The position numbers and the translations under genes were made by a program. Shown here piece after piece: positions 13,064 to 24,537 of a DNA stretch of 64,000 nucleotides. The stretch lies in contig CM048844.1 in the NCBI GenBank assembly GCA_026545765.1, forward strand, positions 19,352,237-19,416,236. Reading direction: 5' to 3'. Each line of letters starts with the position of its first letter. The stretch's first letter is position 1. Below the pieces are notes generated by a model that was not told the DNA's origin, ran no database searches, and saw nothing but the letters and a program-made list of their open reading frames with translations. This DNA comes from Plantago major. Taxonomy: Eukaryota; Streptophyta; Magnoliopsida; Lamiales; Plantaginaceae.

Positions 13064-14088
13064 CATGATTGGATGAGTTGGTATGCATCTGGAATGAGCT
13101 AAATTATTATAGCATAAATCATTCCAGGCTGAATCTCTTTTTAAGGTTTTTTTTGTCATGGTGGATCTCCGTCTTGGATGCAGTGTCATTTGTCAATAGT
13201 TCATTGTCATCTGAGTAACAGTGCACAGCTGACTCCGTAGTTGTCCAAATTAACTGCATGATGGTATTTGTATGCTCGAAAATTTAAACCAGTAGTAGAT
13301 GGTTTTGCATGTACAATGCACTTCTTGTGCACGTTTGATGAGTATAACCTCAAGACTGACAATATCTTCTCTACATAACACTATTTTGATGATTGTTATA
13401 TCTTGGCTACTATACAATGCACTTGAACTTTTAACCATGGTCATCTTCACATACACGGGTTCTTTTTTTATTTCTGTCTGCATCTTTCAATATCATTCTT
13501 AGTCTTGGTGTTGTGAAAAGGAGTGTTACTTCTCATCTAGTCCGTGGTGAAGTGTTCATTATCCTGTAAAGATTATGCGGATTGACCCAGCTCCCGACTC
13601 CCAGATAGGAATATTTTGTTACAGATTGTAGGTTTGGTCGCTGCGGAAGTGTTACCTTGTGGAGCAAATTTCATCCCCCACTTATGATGACAGATGAGAA
13701 ATTGGGCAAATATACTATACTGGACGAGGGTTGGTAATTGGGATCGACATTCACGTTTGAGAATATGATAGAATGAGTAGTAGAAAAGTTTGGTGAATCT
13801 AAATAACGTCAGCTTAAAATGTGCAACTTGACCGCATCGAAGTTTCATAAATTGAAATGAACATGTCAAAGATTGTCTCCCAATTTAAAAGGCTTTAATC
13901 TTGGATCTCTGGACAAGTAGTTGTAAGATTGGAGAAATGTTAGGAAATTAGAAATAAATCAGTAGGTTCTGAACTACACATCTTATCAAATATCATAAGA
14001 AAAGTTGATTTTTTTTTTTTTTTTTCATTTCCACTTGTGTTTCCAAGCATATGCAGTAGAGAAAGAGATCTGTTTGAAACTTTGAAGT
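13064..14088. other. Intergenic region between VOZ1 and the UGT gene
   Basis: It holds the VOZ1 3' UTR and the upstream region of the glycosyltransferase. A poly-T run sits at about 14009-14025. No convincing TATA box, gene or repeat with ends was seen. Confidence 0.5.
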
Positions 14089-15530
14089 ATGGGTGAAAAC
14101 AGCCTCAAAATTGTAATGTACCCATGGTTTGGCTTTGGCCATCTCACTACATTCCTTCATCTCTCCAACAAATTTGCACAGAGAGGCCACAAAATCTTCT
14201 TCATCCTCCCCACAAATACACAGTCCAAACTAGACCAGTTCAATCTTCATCCAGACCTCATACAGTTCAAACCAGTAGATGTTCCTAACGTCGAGGGTCT
14301 CCCTCAAGGAACGGAGACGACAGCCGACGTCCCTTTTCCTATGTATTCGCTCCTCCGCCGTGCAATGGATCTCACACGTCCCGCTGTGGAGTCTCTCTTC
14401 CATGAACTCAAGCCTCATTTCGTGTTCTACGATTTCATGCATTGGTTGCCTGCTTTGGCTCGGCCATTAGGTACCTTTCTCATGAAAATTGCAAGTCGAT
14501 CTTGACCGTATTTCTCATGTGGCGAATTCTCTGTTTATGTTGTTTTCTGTTGACAGGTATCAAATGCATCCATTATTGTATCACAGCCGCGGCAGTGGTA
14601 GGGTACTTCTTTCGCGAAGGATCTAGTGTTGAAGCGTTCAAGGAGCCACCGGATGGTTTCCCTCCATCAGTGATCAGGCTATACACCCACGAAGCACGTA
14701 TAGTGAACTCGATTAACAACGAAATGGAGGTCAGTGGCGACATGACATACCTACAGAGGATGATTGTAGCAGTGGAAGAGTCGGATGCTCTGGGGTTCAA
14801 ATCTTGTAAAGAGATGGAAGGACAATACTGCGAATATCTTGAAAAGAAGTTCAAGAAGCCAGTGTTTCTTGCTGGTCCTGTTTTGGCTGATCCACCAAAA
14901 TCAACCCTTGATGGAAAGTGGGCTAAATGGCTGGAAGGATTTGAACCGAAATCTGTTATATACTGTGCTTTTGGTAGTGAAGCTAGGCTTAAAAAAGACC
15001 AATTTCAAGAACTTCTGTTGGGATTTGAGCTGACAGGGAACCCATTCTTCGTAGCTTTGAAACCGCCTATAGGTGCTGAGACAGTTGAAGATGCTCTTCC
15101 AGAAGGTTTTACTGAAAGAACTTCGAAACGAGGGGTTGTTACTGGGAGTTGGGTGCAGCAACAGCTTATTATATCGCACCCGTCTATAGGATGCTTTGTG
15201 ACGCATAGCGGGTGGGGTTCATTGTCAGAGGCCATGGTTAACGAGTGCCAATTGGTGCTGATACCAAACGTCGGCGACCAATGGGTTATTGCGAAACTCG
15301 TGGGCGGAGATCTGCGTATAGGGATTGAAGTCGAGAAGGGAGACGAAAATGGGTTGTTTACCAGAGACGGTGTGCTGAAGGCAATAAGGTTGGTGATGGA
15401 AGGTGAGAGTGAGATTAGCAAAGAGGTCAGGGAGAATAGGGCTAAGTGGAGAGAGTTCTTCTTGAAAGATGGACTTGAGAGTTCTTACATTGATGGTTTT
15501 GTTAGTAAGCTAAGAGGCCTCTTGGAATGA
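14089..15530 (+). CDS. UDP-glycosyltransferase, UGT79 family (flavonoid glycoside glycosyltransferase-like)
   Basis: Family-1 glycosyltransferase resembling UGT79 enzymes, which add a second sugar to a flavonoid or anthocyanin glycoside in the cytosol; the actual acceptor and donor are unknown. Two exons, 14089-14470 and 14557-15530, separated by an 86-bp intron, give 451 residues, normal for the family. The N-terminus carries YPWFGFGH with catalytic-position H18; the partner aspartate is plausibly D115 in the YDFMHW block. The 44-residue PSPG donor-binding motif spans W326-Q369 and is complete, with H344, E352 and the terminal DQ. Within it the usual HCGW reads HSGW (S345). The length, the FGFGH block and the KDQFQELLLGFELTG block fit UGT79 best; UGT94 and UGT91 enzymes look less similar. 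Appears intact and functional. Confidence 0.92.
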
Positions 15531-15955
15531 TATGTTCTTGTAGATTTAGAAAATGTTTCAACTTCTGAACTTGATTTCTTTTCTGACTTGGTGAATTTTA
15601 TCAAGTGTACTTTTGCCATAAGAAGTTGAAGAATTATAGTACAAAATTTTGGTAGTAGTTGTTAATAATCTCAATGACTTGAAGAAACAGGTTCTAGATG
15701 TTTGTTGAAAGCTGATTTCATCTAAATATCTCCATGGACTTTGTTTTTGACAGCTTCTAAATTATCTTTTAAGCAGAAGCAAGAATTGTCACAATCTGTG
15801 AAGTGATTGATAATGTTGCTTAATGTTGTGAAGTGAAAAATTAGTTCCATATGAAAATCAACTACAAATACAGTTTTGTTGCTAATAAAACTCTCTATAA
15901 CAAATGAATCATCAGTGGTTCCTATAACTAAGAACTCCATATTTATCAGTACATG

Positions 15956-16878
15956 TTAACCAGAGCAGCATCCAGTCTTCTTCAAATCCGACACATCGTC
16001 TTTACTCCCAATGTTAATCGTCTGGCCTCTAGGCGGTGCTGCAGGGTCATAGTTTATGTCGAGAGCCTTCCTGCTCACAACGTGGTAGATTTGCGTCAAT
16101 ACTTCAGTGAATGCGTTCTCAACATTTAGAGCTTCAAGAGCAGAAGTCTCCATGAAAAATGTGTTCTCCCTTTCTGCAAACGCTTTGGCATTTGCCATGC
16201 CAACTGCTCTCAGGTGGCGAAGGTCTGCTTTGTTCCCAACCAGCATGATCACAATGTTGGAGTCTGTGTGGCCTCTGAGTTCCTTGAGCCATCTCTCAAC
16301 GTTATCGAATGTCACATTACGTGTGACATCGTAGACTAGTAGTGCTCCTACGGCTCCTCTGTAGTAGGCGCTTGTGATTGCACGGTACCTTCAGTCAATC
16401 AAAAGAACAGTAATGCTTGAGATTCATATGTACTTTGGTTAAACATCATGTTAGTTTGTGAAAAGGCCGGATTCTTTAGCTCTTTTAAACAAACATGCCT
16501 GATAGCTGATAAGGTAGCTACCAGGTTATGTAGGTGACAAGTTAACGCTATATGGAACCTTTATGAACGATCAAGAATAATTTCATTAATTTCAGGAAAT
16601 GTTAGATTTACAAACACAAGAATCATCATAGTCTGAACAAGTAACACATTTGAGTACCTTTCTTGGCCAGCAGTATCCCATATCTGGGCCTTGACAACCT
16701 TGTCATCAACCTGAATGGACCTGGTGGCGAATTCAACTCCGATGGTAGATTTCGACTCCTGGCTGAACTCGTTCTTGGTGAAACGAGATAACAGATTCGA
16801 CTTTCCAACACCGGAATCACCGATCAAGACCACCTTAAAGAGGTAATCATAATCCTCATCGGCTCTGTATGCTCCCAT
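15956..16878 (-). CDS. Rab GTPase, RABA1 (Rab11-like) subfamily
   Basis: Small GTPase of the plant RABA1 clade, acting at the trans-Golgi network/recycling endosome and in secretion to the plasma membrane or cell plate. Two exons on the minus strand, 16658-16878 and 15956-16388, join within the arginine codon of WDTAGQERY to give 217 residues. All G-box motifs are present: P-loop GDSGVGKS (20-27), switch II WDTAGQE (67-73), NKAD (126-129) and ETSA (154-157). The C-terminus ends CCSG with the double cysteine (214-215) for geranylgeranylation. The single intron after GQER is typical of RABA genes. The sequence looks closest to RABA1f from memory of the family. It is convergent with the UGT gene, 425 bp apart, with both 3' UTRs in between. 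Confidence 0.95.
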
Positions 16879-17762
16879 ATCCTCCTTAATTTTATGAGTC
16901 CCCCTATGTTGATTATATTTTTCTAATGGAAAATTTCATGACAAGTTGTTTAATCTCAAGGGGGGAAATTCTGTTTATCTTTTTGCAGTTTGGAGGAATG
17001 AATTCTTGGTTGTTTGATTCATTTTCCCTCCGGTTATCAGGGAAAAATGTTCGGTTCTGTTTCTCATCATTTTAACCATTGGAAATTTTTGTACTAAAAT
17101 CTCTATGTCGTTTTTCTTTTTCTTTTTTAGGAAACGGTTATAATTAGCATACTTCAAATAGTAATACTTCACTCAGCCGGGGAAATTTTCAACCCTCGGG
17201 TTCTACCACTTATAGCGCTATAGCATGTGGACCCACTACTATAATGAGGGTGTTACTACTGCCTACTAGTGGCATTGCCTCTAGAGTCTAAGAAACCCTC
17301 AACCATATACTATTGTACTACATCCTACCAAATGGAATCGGAATCGAGTAAGGTTGTTGAAACTGGAAATAATCACAGCCACCATGAATGTGACCCTGAA
17401 ATACTACTAGTGCTGAGTGCAGAATAACTTCGTTTATATATCGATGTTAACTATTCTCCATCGCTTGAGTATATATATTCTGGATGGTATATGATACTAC
17501 GAGATAATTCTCTCCATACAAGGACTTTTAAGGGTAGTTGATAATCTATTTTTACTAATTATTATAAAAGACATAATTATGAAGAGACTAAGAAAGACAC
17601 TACAAATCTAACTAGCAGCTCCTCAACATACTATTTTCGCGGGTCATAGTTATTTAACCCGATCCGGTCATCTAGTGGGCTGGATGGTTCGTATCATGTA
17701 TATAATCATCTAAACCCAACCAGACTAACCAAATCGCCATTTCTTCCTTCTCGCCTGGAACA
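16879..17762. other. Rab upstream region, no gene seen
   Basis: This should contain the Rab promoter and 5' leader on the minus strand. A perfect palindrome CTATAGCGCTATAG-like core occurs near 17211-17222. No TATA assignment or repeat was made. Confidence 0.45.
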
Positions 17763-18033
17763 TGGCGGAAACCTTAGGTATGGTTCTCTTCGTTTTCATC
17801 TCAATTTCGATCTGATTCCAGCATAATCGTTCCTTTCTTCTTCAGTTGTTGGTGTCTCCGGCTGAGGAGCTCTATTTTAACCTCAATGTCATAGTCAACA
17901 ATGGAGAATTCTCAGGAAAGTCATAAACCTGTTAGTAAATCAACTTCGAAAGCTGTAATTGGTGTTGGAAACGTTGTTATGAAGGTTTTTTTGGCGAGGA
18001 ATAAGAAGCGATCGACCGATTCAGAAGATAGAG
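17763..18033 (+). other. Possible truncated gene 5' end (unrecognised protein start)
   Basis: A short MAETL open frame at 17763 runs into a GTATGG donor-like site. An acceptor-like CTTCTTCAG ends about 17845, and a second ATG at 17901 opens a 44-codon frame (MENSQESHKPVSKST..., rich in Lys and Ser). That frame ends at a GTATTT donor-like site after 18033. No further exon is found downstream, where a long-TIR element begins about 200 bp away. It looks like the beginning of a gene or of a transposon-borne gene cut off by the insertion. I do not recognise the product. Confidence 0.25.
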
Positions 18034-18242
18034 GTATTTTTAAACTCAAATTTAGTGTAAATTTTTTTTTTTTGGTATGCTAGAATGAGACATCGCTTTG
18101 CAGACGCTTATATAATGGTATGTAATTTAGACACTACAACAACACGTCTGCAATTTGGGTGCTCCGTTCAATTTTCTGGGGTAAACGATGACGTGGCAAC
18201 CAGAGAAGCAATTTTCACTCCAAGACTCGAATTTGACCGGCA

Positions 18243-19309
18243 TTTTTGAATTTGAGGGGACACGTGTCGCCTTCAGATTAAATCTGGTGAATAAATTTGT
18301 AAAAAAATGAAAAAATAATTTTAAAAAATCAGAAAAATATATAAAATGTTTTTAAAAATATAAAATATTTTTAAAAATCGGAAAATCTTAAAAATAATTT
18401 AAAAAAAAATTAAAAAAATTAAAAAACGTGGTAGCCACTTCAACTCTTGTTCAACTGCATCAACCTCCATCTTCACAATCACATTCTTCAGCACTTTGGT
18501 TTCTTTTATTGCCCTTTCAGAAATCTCTAACAAACTCCTAACATCAGCATTAATGTCTGCCAGCTCCTTTTCCAGTTGCACTATACGATTATCAGCTTCA
18601 ATCTTTTTGTTCAGCAAGCCTCTTATCAAACCAGATACTCTAGGGCACAGGGGTTCTTCAATCCACCTAAAATACGTACATCCACTGCAATTTTTCTTCT
18701 GAAATCAACAATAAACAACTCAACAAAGCAATCCCTAAACAAATTCCTAAACCACAATGAATACTTCTGCAATTTCCTAATTCGAATGAATTAACTACAA
18801 AACCCAACTAATTACGAGTACTTACGTCAAACATCGGACATCCCATGAAACGCTGGCCTGGAAATTTACTCCACGACATGCCCTCAACAGCAGCTCTTCG
18901 AGGATTCACGCATTTGCGAAATTCGACATGGGTTTCACTTCGCGTAAATGAAGAAGAAGACTCCATTGATGAATTAGCTACCAATTATATTAGGGAATCT
19001 CAAATTTGGTTGGAGTTATTCTAGGGTTTCTCAATTGAGGAAGAACAGGCTTTTATAAAGCATTCTAATTCCTCCCGGTTTTTTTTTATGTCCGTTGGAT
19101 GATGTGACTGTGCACGTTTTTTATTTTTTTTTATTTTTTTATTTTTTAAAAAATTATTTTTAAGATTTTCCGATTTTTAAAAATATTTTATATTTTTAAA
19201 AACATTATATATATTTTTTTTGATTTTTAAAAATTATTTTTTCATTTTTTTACAAATTTATTCACCAGATTTAATCTGAGGTCAACACGTGTCCCCTCAA
19301 ATTCAAAAA
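18243..19309. mobile_element. Non-autonomous DNA element with about 190-bp terminal inverted repeats
   Basis: The segments 18243-18430 and 19111-19309 are inverted copies of each other. Both contain a GAATTTGAGGGGACACGTGT-type outer part, an ATTAAATCTGGTGAATAAAT block, then a very A-rich inner part. The two arms enclose about 680 bp holding a small minus-strand zinc-finger gene. No clean target duplication was found at the arm ends, so the true termini may lie slightly outside. Long AT-rich TIRs with a captured gene suggest a MULE-like element, but this is inference. Confidence 0.7.
18399..18966 (-). CDS. Small GRF-type zinc-finger protein (At4g04775-like) inside a TIR element
   Basis: Two minus-strand exons, 18826-18966 and 18399-18698 (donor GTAAGT, acceptor TTTCAG), join to 146 residues. 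Residues 19-60 resemble a plant GRF zinc finger: a Cys, then GQRFMGCP, then GCTYFRWIEEP. The first half of the usual CxCG pair appears reduced to a single cysteine. A coiled-coil-like region follows (VQLEKELADINADVRSLLE and onward), typical of the uncharacterised plant At4g04775-like proteins. The GRF domain generally binds single-stranded nucleic acid. The last dozen codons, ending in a hydrophobic run, are read from the element's inverted repeat. Expression and function are unknown; it may be a captured or transposon-passenger gene. Confidence 0.6.
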
Positions 19310-20486
19310 AAATTTTCTCGTGAAAAAAAAAAAAAAGGAAAATATTGCATCATCATCGCTCAAAAAAAAATTGAAAAAGAAGAACCCAAAAAAAAATTGT
19401 ATATGTGTTAATAGAAAAAACCAATCAAATTCATTTTTTTTAATGCAAAAAAAGCGACAAAAATGTCATCATTACCAAAAAAAATTTACCCAGTGTTTGT
19501 GAGATGTTTTACACTTATTTTGTTGCTGTTGTTGTCTATCTTTGCTCTAATTTAGTGTTTTGATATTTTTTTGTGAAATGTTTGTTGTTTATATGTATAA
19601 TAGTTCATCTGTTTATGATTTTTTTTATTTGTATGATATTTATTTGCAATATTATTGCTATAAGATGTCTAGAGTTTCATGATTAATATTGTTGATGTTT
19701 CTTTGTTTGATTATTTTCTAGTATACTGTACAAGCATATGATGTTGCAAAATGTTTGATGATCTGGTGTAAATATTTGATGTTTCTGATGTGGCTGCTTA
19801 TCTTGCCTTTGAGGATTTTGCAATGCTGATGCTTCTGTGTAAGTTACTATATAATTCATTCACAATTGATTTAATTTGTTAAAGTTATTATGAAACTCTC
19901 TGGAGTTATAGTCAGGTGTTGCATAATAAGATGCTTTTGTAGACAAGTGAAGGAAATTTGTGTATTGTGACCTTTGACAGTTGATCCGGTCGAAGTGTAC
20001 ATTGTGCAGAAGAAGATTATTAGGTGAATTACTAAATGGATCTGCCTACAGATGTTGAGCATGGAGTGTCTTGTGATTTCGATAATTCCGGTTGCTGGTT
20101 CGGTTGCTGTAATGATTCTTGATCTCAAGGTTTACAAGTCATTCAAGAGTAGCTACTAGGAACTATGATCCCTGTTATCCTAAGAGTAGCTACCAATTTT
20201 TACAATTAATGGTTGGTGTTGAAGTACTTGGTGGTTGGTATTGAAGTACTGTAGTTTTATGGTTCAATTTGTTTTCGTTTTTGTAGTTGTTTATGTAATT
20301 ACAATTGTAGCATTGTGAATGTAAAACGGCATTGGAGTTTCTTGGTGTAATTGAGACTAATATACACTGATAAATATTTGGCTAACAATACTGTTTTGAG
20401 TGTCTCTTTTTCCTCTTTATTGTGTAGATACCAAAGATTTTCAAGGTGGACCTATGGACTACGAAAAGCTTTGTAAAATTTAATAA
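19310..20486. other. Gene-free A/T-rich stretch
   Basis: Poly-A and poly-T rich sequence with no recognisable element ends. A short plus-strand frame near 20060-20158 (ending LDLKVYKSFKSSY, with a hydrophobic stretch) could be a degraded C-terminal exon, but nothing supports it further. Confidence 0.35.
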
Positions 20487-21890
20487 TGGTTAAGGTTATT
20501 TTGAAAAATGTTTATGGTTTATGTTTAGAATATTTTAGGTTATTTTGTATTCATGCTAAGGTTTATACATAATGATAGAACCTTTACAAGGTTACACTTA
20601 ACCTTAACATTTATGTATAATAATATGAATTTGTGTCTCATGTGTCAAGGGGTTCTAGGGTTCACCATCTCCTCCATAGGGTTTTAGAATGCTTCAATGA
20701 CCCTGACAAACCCTTAATTAGGGATTAGGGTTGACGTACCGCCCTGTACCCATCGTCAACCCTAAGCCCTAATTAAGGGCGTCGGACCCTAAGCCCTAAT
20801 TAAGGGCGTCGGACCCTAAGAGTGTGTTTTCATGTGTTTGGGGTTTTTTGGGTTCACCATTTCATCTATAGGATTTTAGAAAAATTATTAAGGTTCTTTG
20901 AAAAAATGGTTATTAAGGTTTATGTTTAGGATGTTTTAGGTTATTGTATGTTGCTGTTAAGGTTTATATGTAATGATAGAACATTTACAATGATACATTT
21001 AGACCTTAACATTGATGTACAATAACCTGAATTTGCGTTTCATGTGTCAAAGGATTTAGGATTCCCATTTTCTCCATAGGGTTTTAGAATGCTTCAATAA
21101 ACCGCGTCAAACCCTTAATGAGGGCTTAGGATGGGGTGATATATTTTCCAAAGTCAGTGTTAGGGGTGAGCGCGGGCGGATATTTATAAAAATTCAACCC
21201 GACCCACCTATGGCGGGTGATTATTTTTTCAACTCCCGGCGGATGGAATATTTTTCCAACCCGCGGCGGTTCGGGTGATGACAATGGCGGGCGGATAGGC
21301 GGGCGAAAATAGACAAAAAAAAACATAAATTTGAAATGTAAAATGAATCTATAAATCCCCAAGTAGCAATGATCATAAACAAAGTTTCAAATCCAAATTA
21401 AATCATACAACGTACAATAGTGGATATCCAAATAAAATAGGCACAACAGATTGGGGTCTGCTACATTGGAGTCTAGTTTAGTTTGAAGTTTCTATTTACA
21501 GTGAGTAGCAAGTAGCAACTAAGGAGAAAGCAATAAACGTTTTCATTACATACTACAACTATGAACTATTCTTTTATTACTAACGTCGGGTGGGTGGGGG
21601 GTGGCACCCGCCCAACCCGCCACCGGCCGGCCAATGGCGGGTTGAAAATTTTTCAACCCACGAAAAAATTTAAAAAAAAAAAATTTGGCGGGTGCGGGTG
21701 AGACGCGGGCGGTTTGTGCGGGCGGGTCGGTCGGGCAACTTTTTTGCTCACCCCTAATCAATGTAGTTAAGTTGTGTTTAAGGTTCTTTTGAACAGTGGT
21801 TAAGGTTTATATTTACAATATTTCAGGTTGTTTTGTGTTCCTGCTAAAGTTTATATGTAAAGATAGAACATTTACAAGGTCATAATTAAA
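20487..21890. repeat. About 400-bp tandem repeat rich in AACCTTAAC/GTTAAGGTT
   Basis: Copy 1 starts near 20487 and copy 2 near 20888 (matching TTTATGTTTAG blocks at 20520 and 20921, period about 401). A third partial copy follows the hAT element from about 21774. Each unit carries scattered GTTAAGGTTTAT motifs, a TCATGTGTCAA block and a CCATAGGGTTTTAGAATGCT block. A 27-bp direct repeat (CCTAAGCCCTAATTAAGGGC...) is duplicated at 20759-20812. From 21890 to 22480 the same AACCTTAAC motif continues in inverted orientation. Confidence 0.75.
21161..21756. mobile_element. Non-autonomous hAT-type element with 8-bp target duplication
   Basis: The ends are TAGGGGTGAGC (21161-21171) and its reverse complement (21746-21756). 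They are flanked by 8-mers GTCAGTGT (21153-21160) and ATCAATGT (21757-21764), which match at six of eight positions; the two differences are G/A transitions. TIR form and 8-bp duplication are those of hAT elements. GC-rich sub-terminal GGCGGGT/ACCCGCC repeats lie at both ends. It carries no transposase frame, so it must have been mobilised in trans. Confidence 0.8.
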
Positions 21891-22479
21891 CAACAAGCAT
21901 AAAACATACATTTCGAGGACAAAAAAATTGAACGTTTCTGATAGAATAAACAATGCTAAGCATAAACCTTAACAATACTTATTAAAACCTTAACTAGTTC
22001 TCACATAAACCTTAACTATTTCTAAAAAAAAATATTTGACAAATACCTAAACTAACTAGCTACATTCTACATGATATAAACCTTAAAATATATCACATAT
22101 AAACCTTATAATGCATAATAAAAACCTTAACACTCTTTCAAAACAACCTTAACCATAAAAATAATAGACAAAGCATTTAGCATTTGTTTATTAAACCTCA
22201 GAGCATTCGTGAAGTAACCTTCACCTATTTTCAAAACAACCTTATTGAAAAACAAGAAATATTAACATTCACCAAAAGAAAATTCATCGAAACATATAAA
22301 TCTAAATACTAATTTATTTTTATAAAACCTTAAACATTTATTGATGAAACCTTATAGTATTCCTGAATAAACCTTAAACATTTCTCATGAAACCTAACAA
22401 CAAATTTTTTTAATCTAACCTTAAACAGTTTTTAACAAAATTAAACCTTACTACATTTTCGAATATACCTTGAACATTT

Positions 22480-22850
22480 TAACGAAACGGTACCATATCA
22501 AGTATAGTTTTCTAAAATTGTAAATTCACCCTTATGTTTTCTCAAATTCACCAATATCATACTTTGTACTTTTCCATTTAACCAATTTGAGCCCAAAATC
22601 AATATTGTGACACGAATACACCTCAAATCGACTTGAATGTAACCTCAACACACTTCAAAACAACTCAATCATAACCAATTCGAGATCAATTTTGAAACTT
22701 TTGGATCTCAAAATTTTCCCCCAAACTTCCATGGATGGAGCTCAATTTAGAGCTAAGCTCGCTGCTTGAATTGGACAGCCATTGCTATCCTGATTTTGTT
22801 CGTTTTGTTTTCAAATTAATTTTGCAGGTCGACCCGTGAATTTTATCACT
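22480..22850 (-). repeat. Member of a dispersed repeat family also present at 59.1-59.5 kb
   Basis: The reverse complement of this segment parallels 59115-59480 block for block. Shared blocks are AAATTCACGGGTC, CGACCTGC, a GCAGCGAGC block, TCCATCCATGGAAGTTTG, TTGAGTTGTTTTGAAG and CACAATATTGATTTT or its variant. The two copies are clearly diverged, and in both the block is followed by GTTAAGGTTTAT-type repeats. It is probably the terminal part of one transposon family; the type is not determined. Confidence 0.65.
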
Positions 22851-24367
22851 TTTATATAATACTATATCTTCCTTTGTGTCTTTCCGTCTCTGCTAAGTAG
22901 GCGTCTCTCATGAGACCGACTCATCTTTTTTTACATGATATTAGAGTCGTCCCATTTGATGATGAGTATTAGACTGCTATAGTCGACTAACACGTGCATT
23001 ATATATTGCTTGCTCAAGATATGGAATTTAAGGGATCCTTAAAAGTTAAAAACCCTTTTTACATTAGTATAACAACATTTGAATAAAATGCACCAACTTC
23101 TGTATACATTAATTTTACCAAAAGCACAGCTGTAGTTGAGTGTATAGATGGGATATATCGGACTCTGATGTTTAAAGTTGGTACTACTTATAGGCGTTGA
23201 GAAAAGTTTATTGGACTTGTACTTCTTTCTCAAGTGGCATGGGAGTTTTTCACGTTTAAAATACACAATTAAGTAAAAAGTCTACTAGAAAGCAACTTGC
23301 TTGTGATATGGTAATTCTTAATTATACCCGTACTAAGAAAAATGTTCCGTTTGATGTTTTTAGGTCGACTTTAATACCAATTCTCTTAGGCTTCATTTGG
23401 TTTAAAGGAAAATGGGGGAAAAGAAAAAAAAAATAGGGGAAAATATTATTTTCCACCATTTGATAGTTCTCAGGAAATCCTCGAAAATTCATTAAAATCT
23501 ATACAAAATACATCTATCTCCATAAAATAAGGAAAGTTGTTTTTCCCTCACATTTTCCAAAAAATTCTTATTTTCCCCTATATTAATTAATTCGGAAAAC
23601 AATTGATACAGTTACATCATGAATTATTAAACATACTTTCAACTATTGTTTTTTGAATATATATGTTTTATAATTCATGAGTAATTTGTGATCAAACATG
23701 CATGGCTCTTCTACGTACTTTTAAGTGAAACTGGTTATAGGTTCAAATTCCGACAAGTCTATATTGTGAAACTTGTGTATTTTGGCCTTCTTGCTTTATG
23801 TGAGGTTCTATTAGCTTGCGTGGCTTTGAATGTTGTAACATAATGCCGGAGTTAATAAAGTTGCGGAAGTAATAAACATAGAAAATATAAGGTATTAAAC
23901 AAGTAGAAATCCAAAAAATCCAACAGTCAACAAAGTCAAAATTCAAGTACATGGATGAATACACTTGGAAAAAATTTAGTACCATAACTAACCAATATAA
24001 ACCAATTTATTATTTCCGAACCATCTAATTTGTGAGTTTTGAGTCTCAACCTTAATTCAAACCAGTAATAATTAAGTGTATGTTTGTGCAACGATAAAAA
24101 TCTTGAGTTAAATAAAAATTTAAATGTTTTTACGGTTTTAATAACTAAGCCCAAATTGGCCATGAATGGTTTTACTCCTCCATCTTCTTACTCAATTAAA
24201 AACGTGACGATAAAGCCTCATCCCATTTATATTTTTTGGTCAACTGATTTGTGGTTGCATTGGAGTCCACATGACATGAATAACAATTGACATGATCCAC
24301 GTACATTGTACAATTTAAATTAATTTGCCATTGATGATATGTCCTGTCTAGTCGAACCTCCGCCAAC
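22851..24367. other. Gene-free region upstream of the first GDSL gene
   Basis: AT-rich spacer. A tRNA-like B-box (AGGTTCAAATTCC) occurs at about 23739-23751 on the plus strand, possibly an old SINE. A GGCTTCATTTGGTTTAAAGG motif near 23390 resembles a MITE end, but no partner was found. Confidence 0.4.
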
Positions 24368-24375
24368 TATATAAA
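24368..24375 (+). promoter_or_regulatory. Probable TATA box of GDSL gene 1
   Basis: TATATAAA lies 170 bp before the start codon at 24538, a reasonable distance for a plant core promoter and short leader. Inference from motif and spacing. Confidence 0.6.
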
Positions 24376-24537
24376 CATTCAGATCTTCTCTTCGATTACT
24401 TGTCTCATCATATCTATCTGTAATTCTGTATGTTGTTGCACCATATATGCTTCAACTTATGCACTTAATTTGTTACTCCGTCCCTAGATTAGCTTCCCAC
24501 CCATACGCAACTGATCAGCCAGCACTAGTACATTACA

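Noticed and set aside
12506-13189. 227-codon minus-strand open frame
   Set aside because: Exact antisense shadow of the last VOZ1 exon, with no family resemblance.
20060-20158. C-terminal exon of an unknown membrane protein
   Set aside because: About 30 codons only, no upstream exon in frame, no recognisable family.
23390-23600. MITE with a GGCTTCATTTGG end
   Set aside because: No inverted partner or target duplication could be found.
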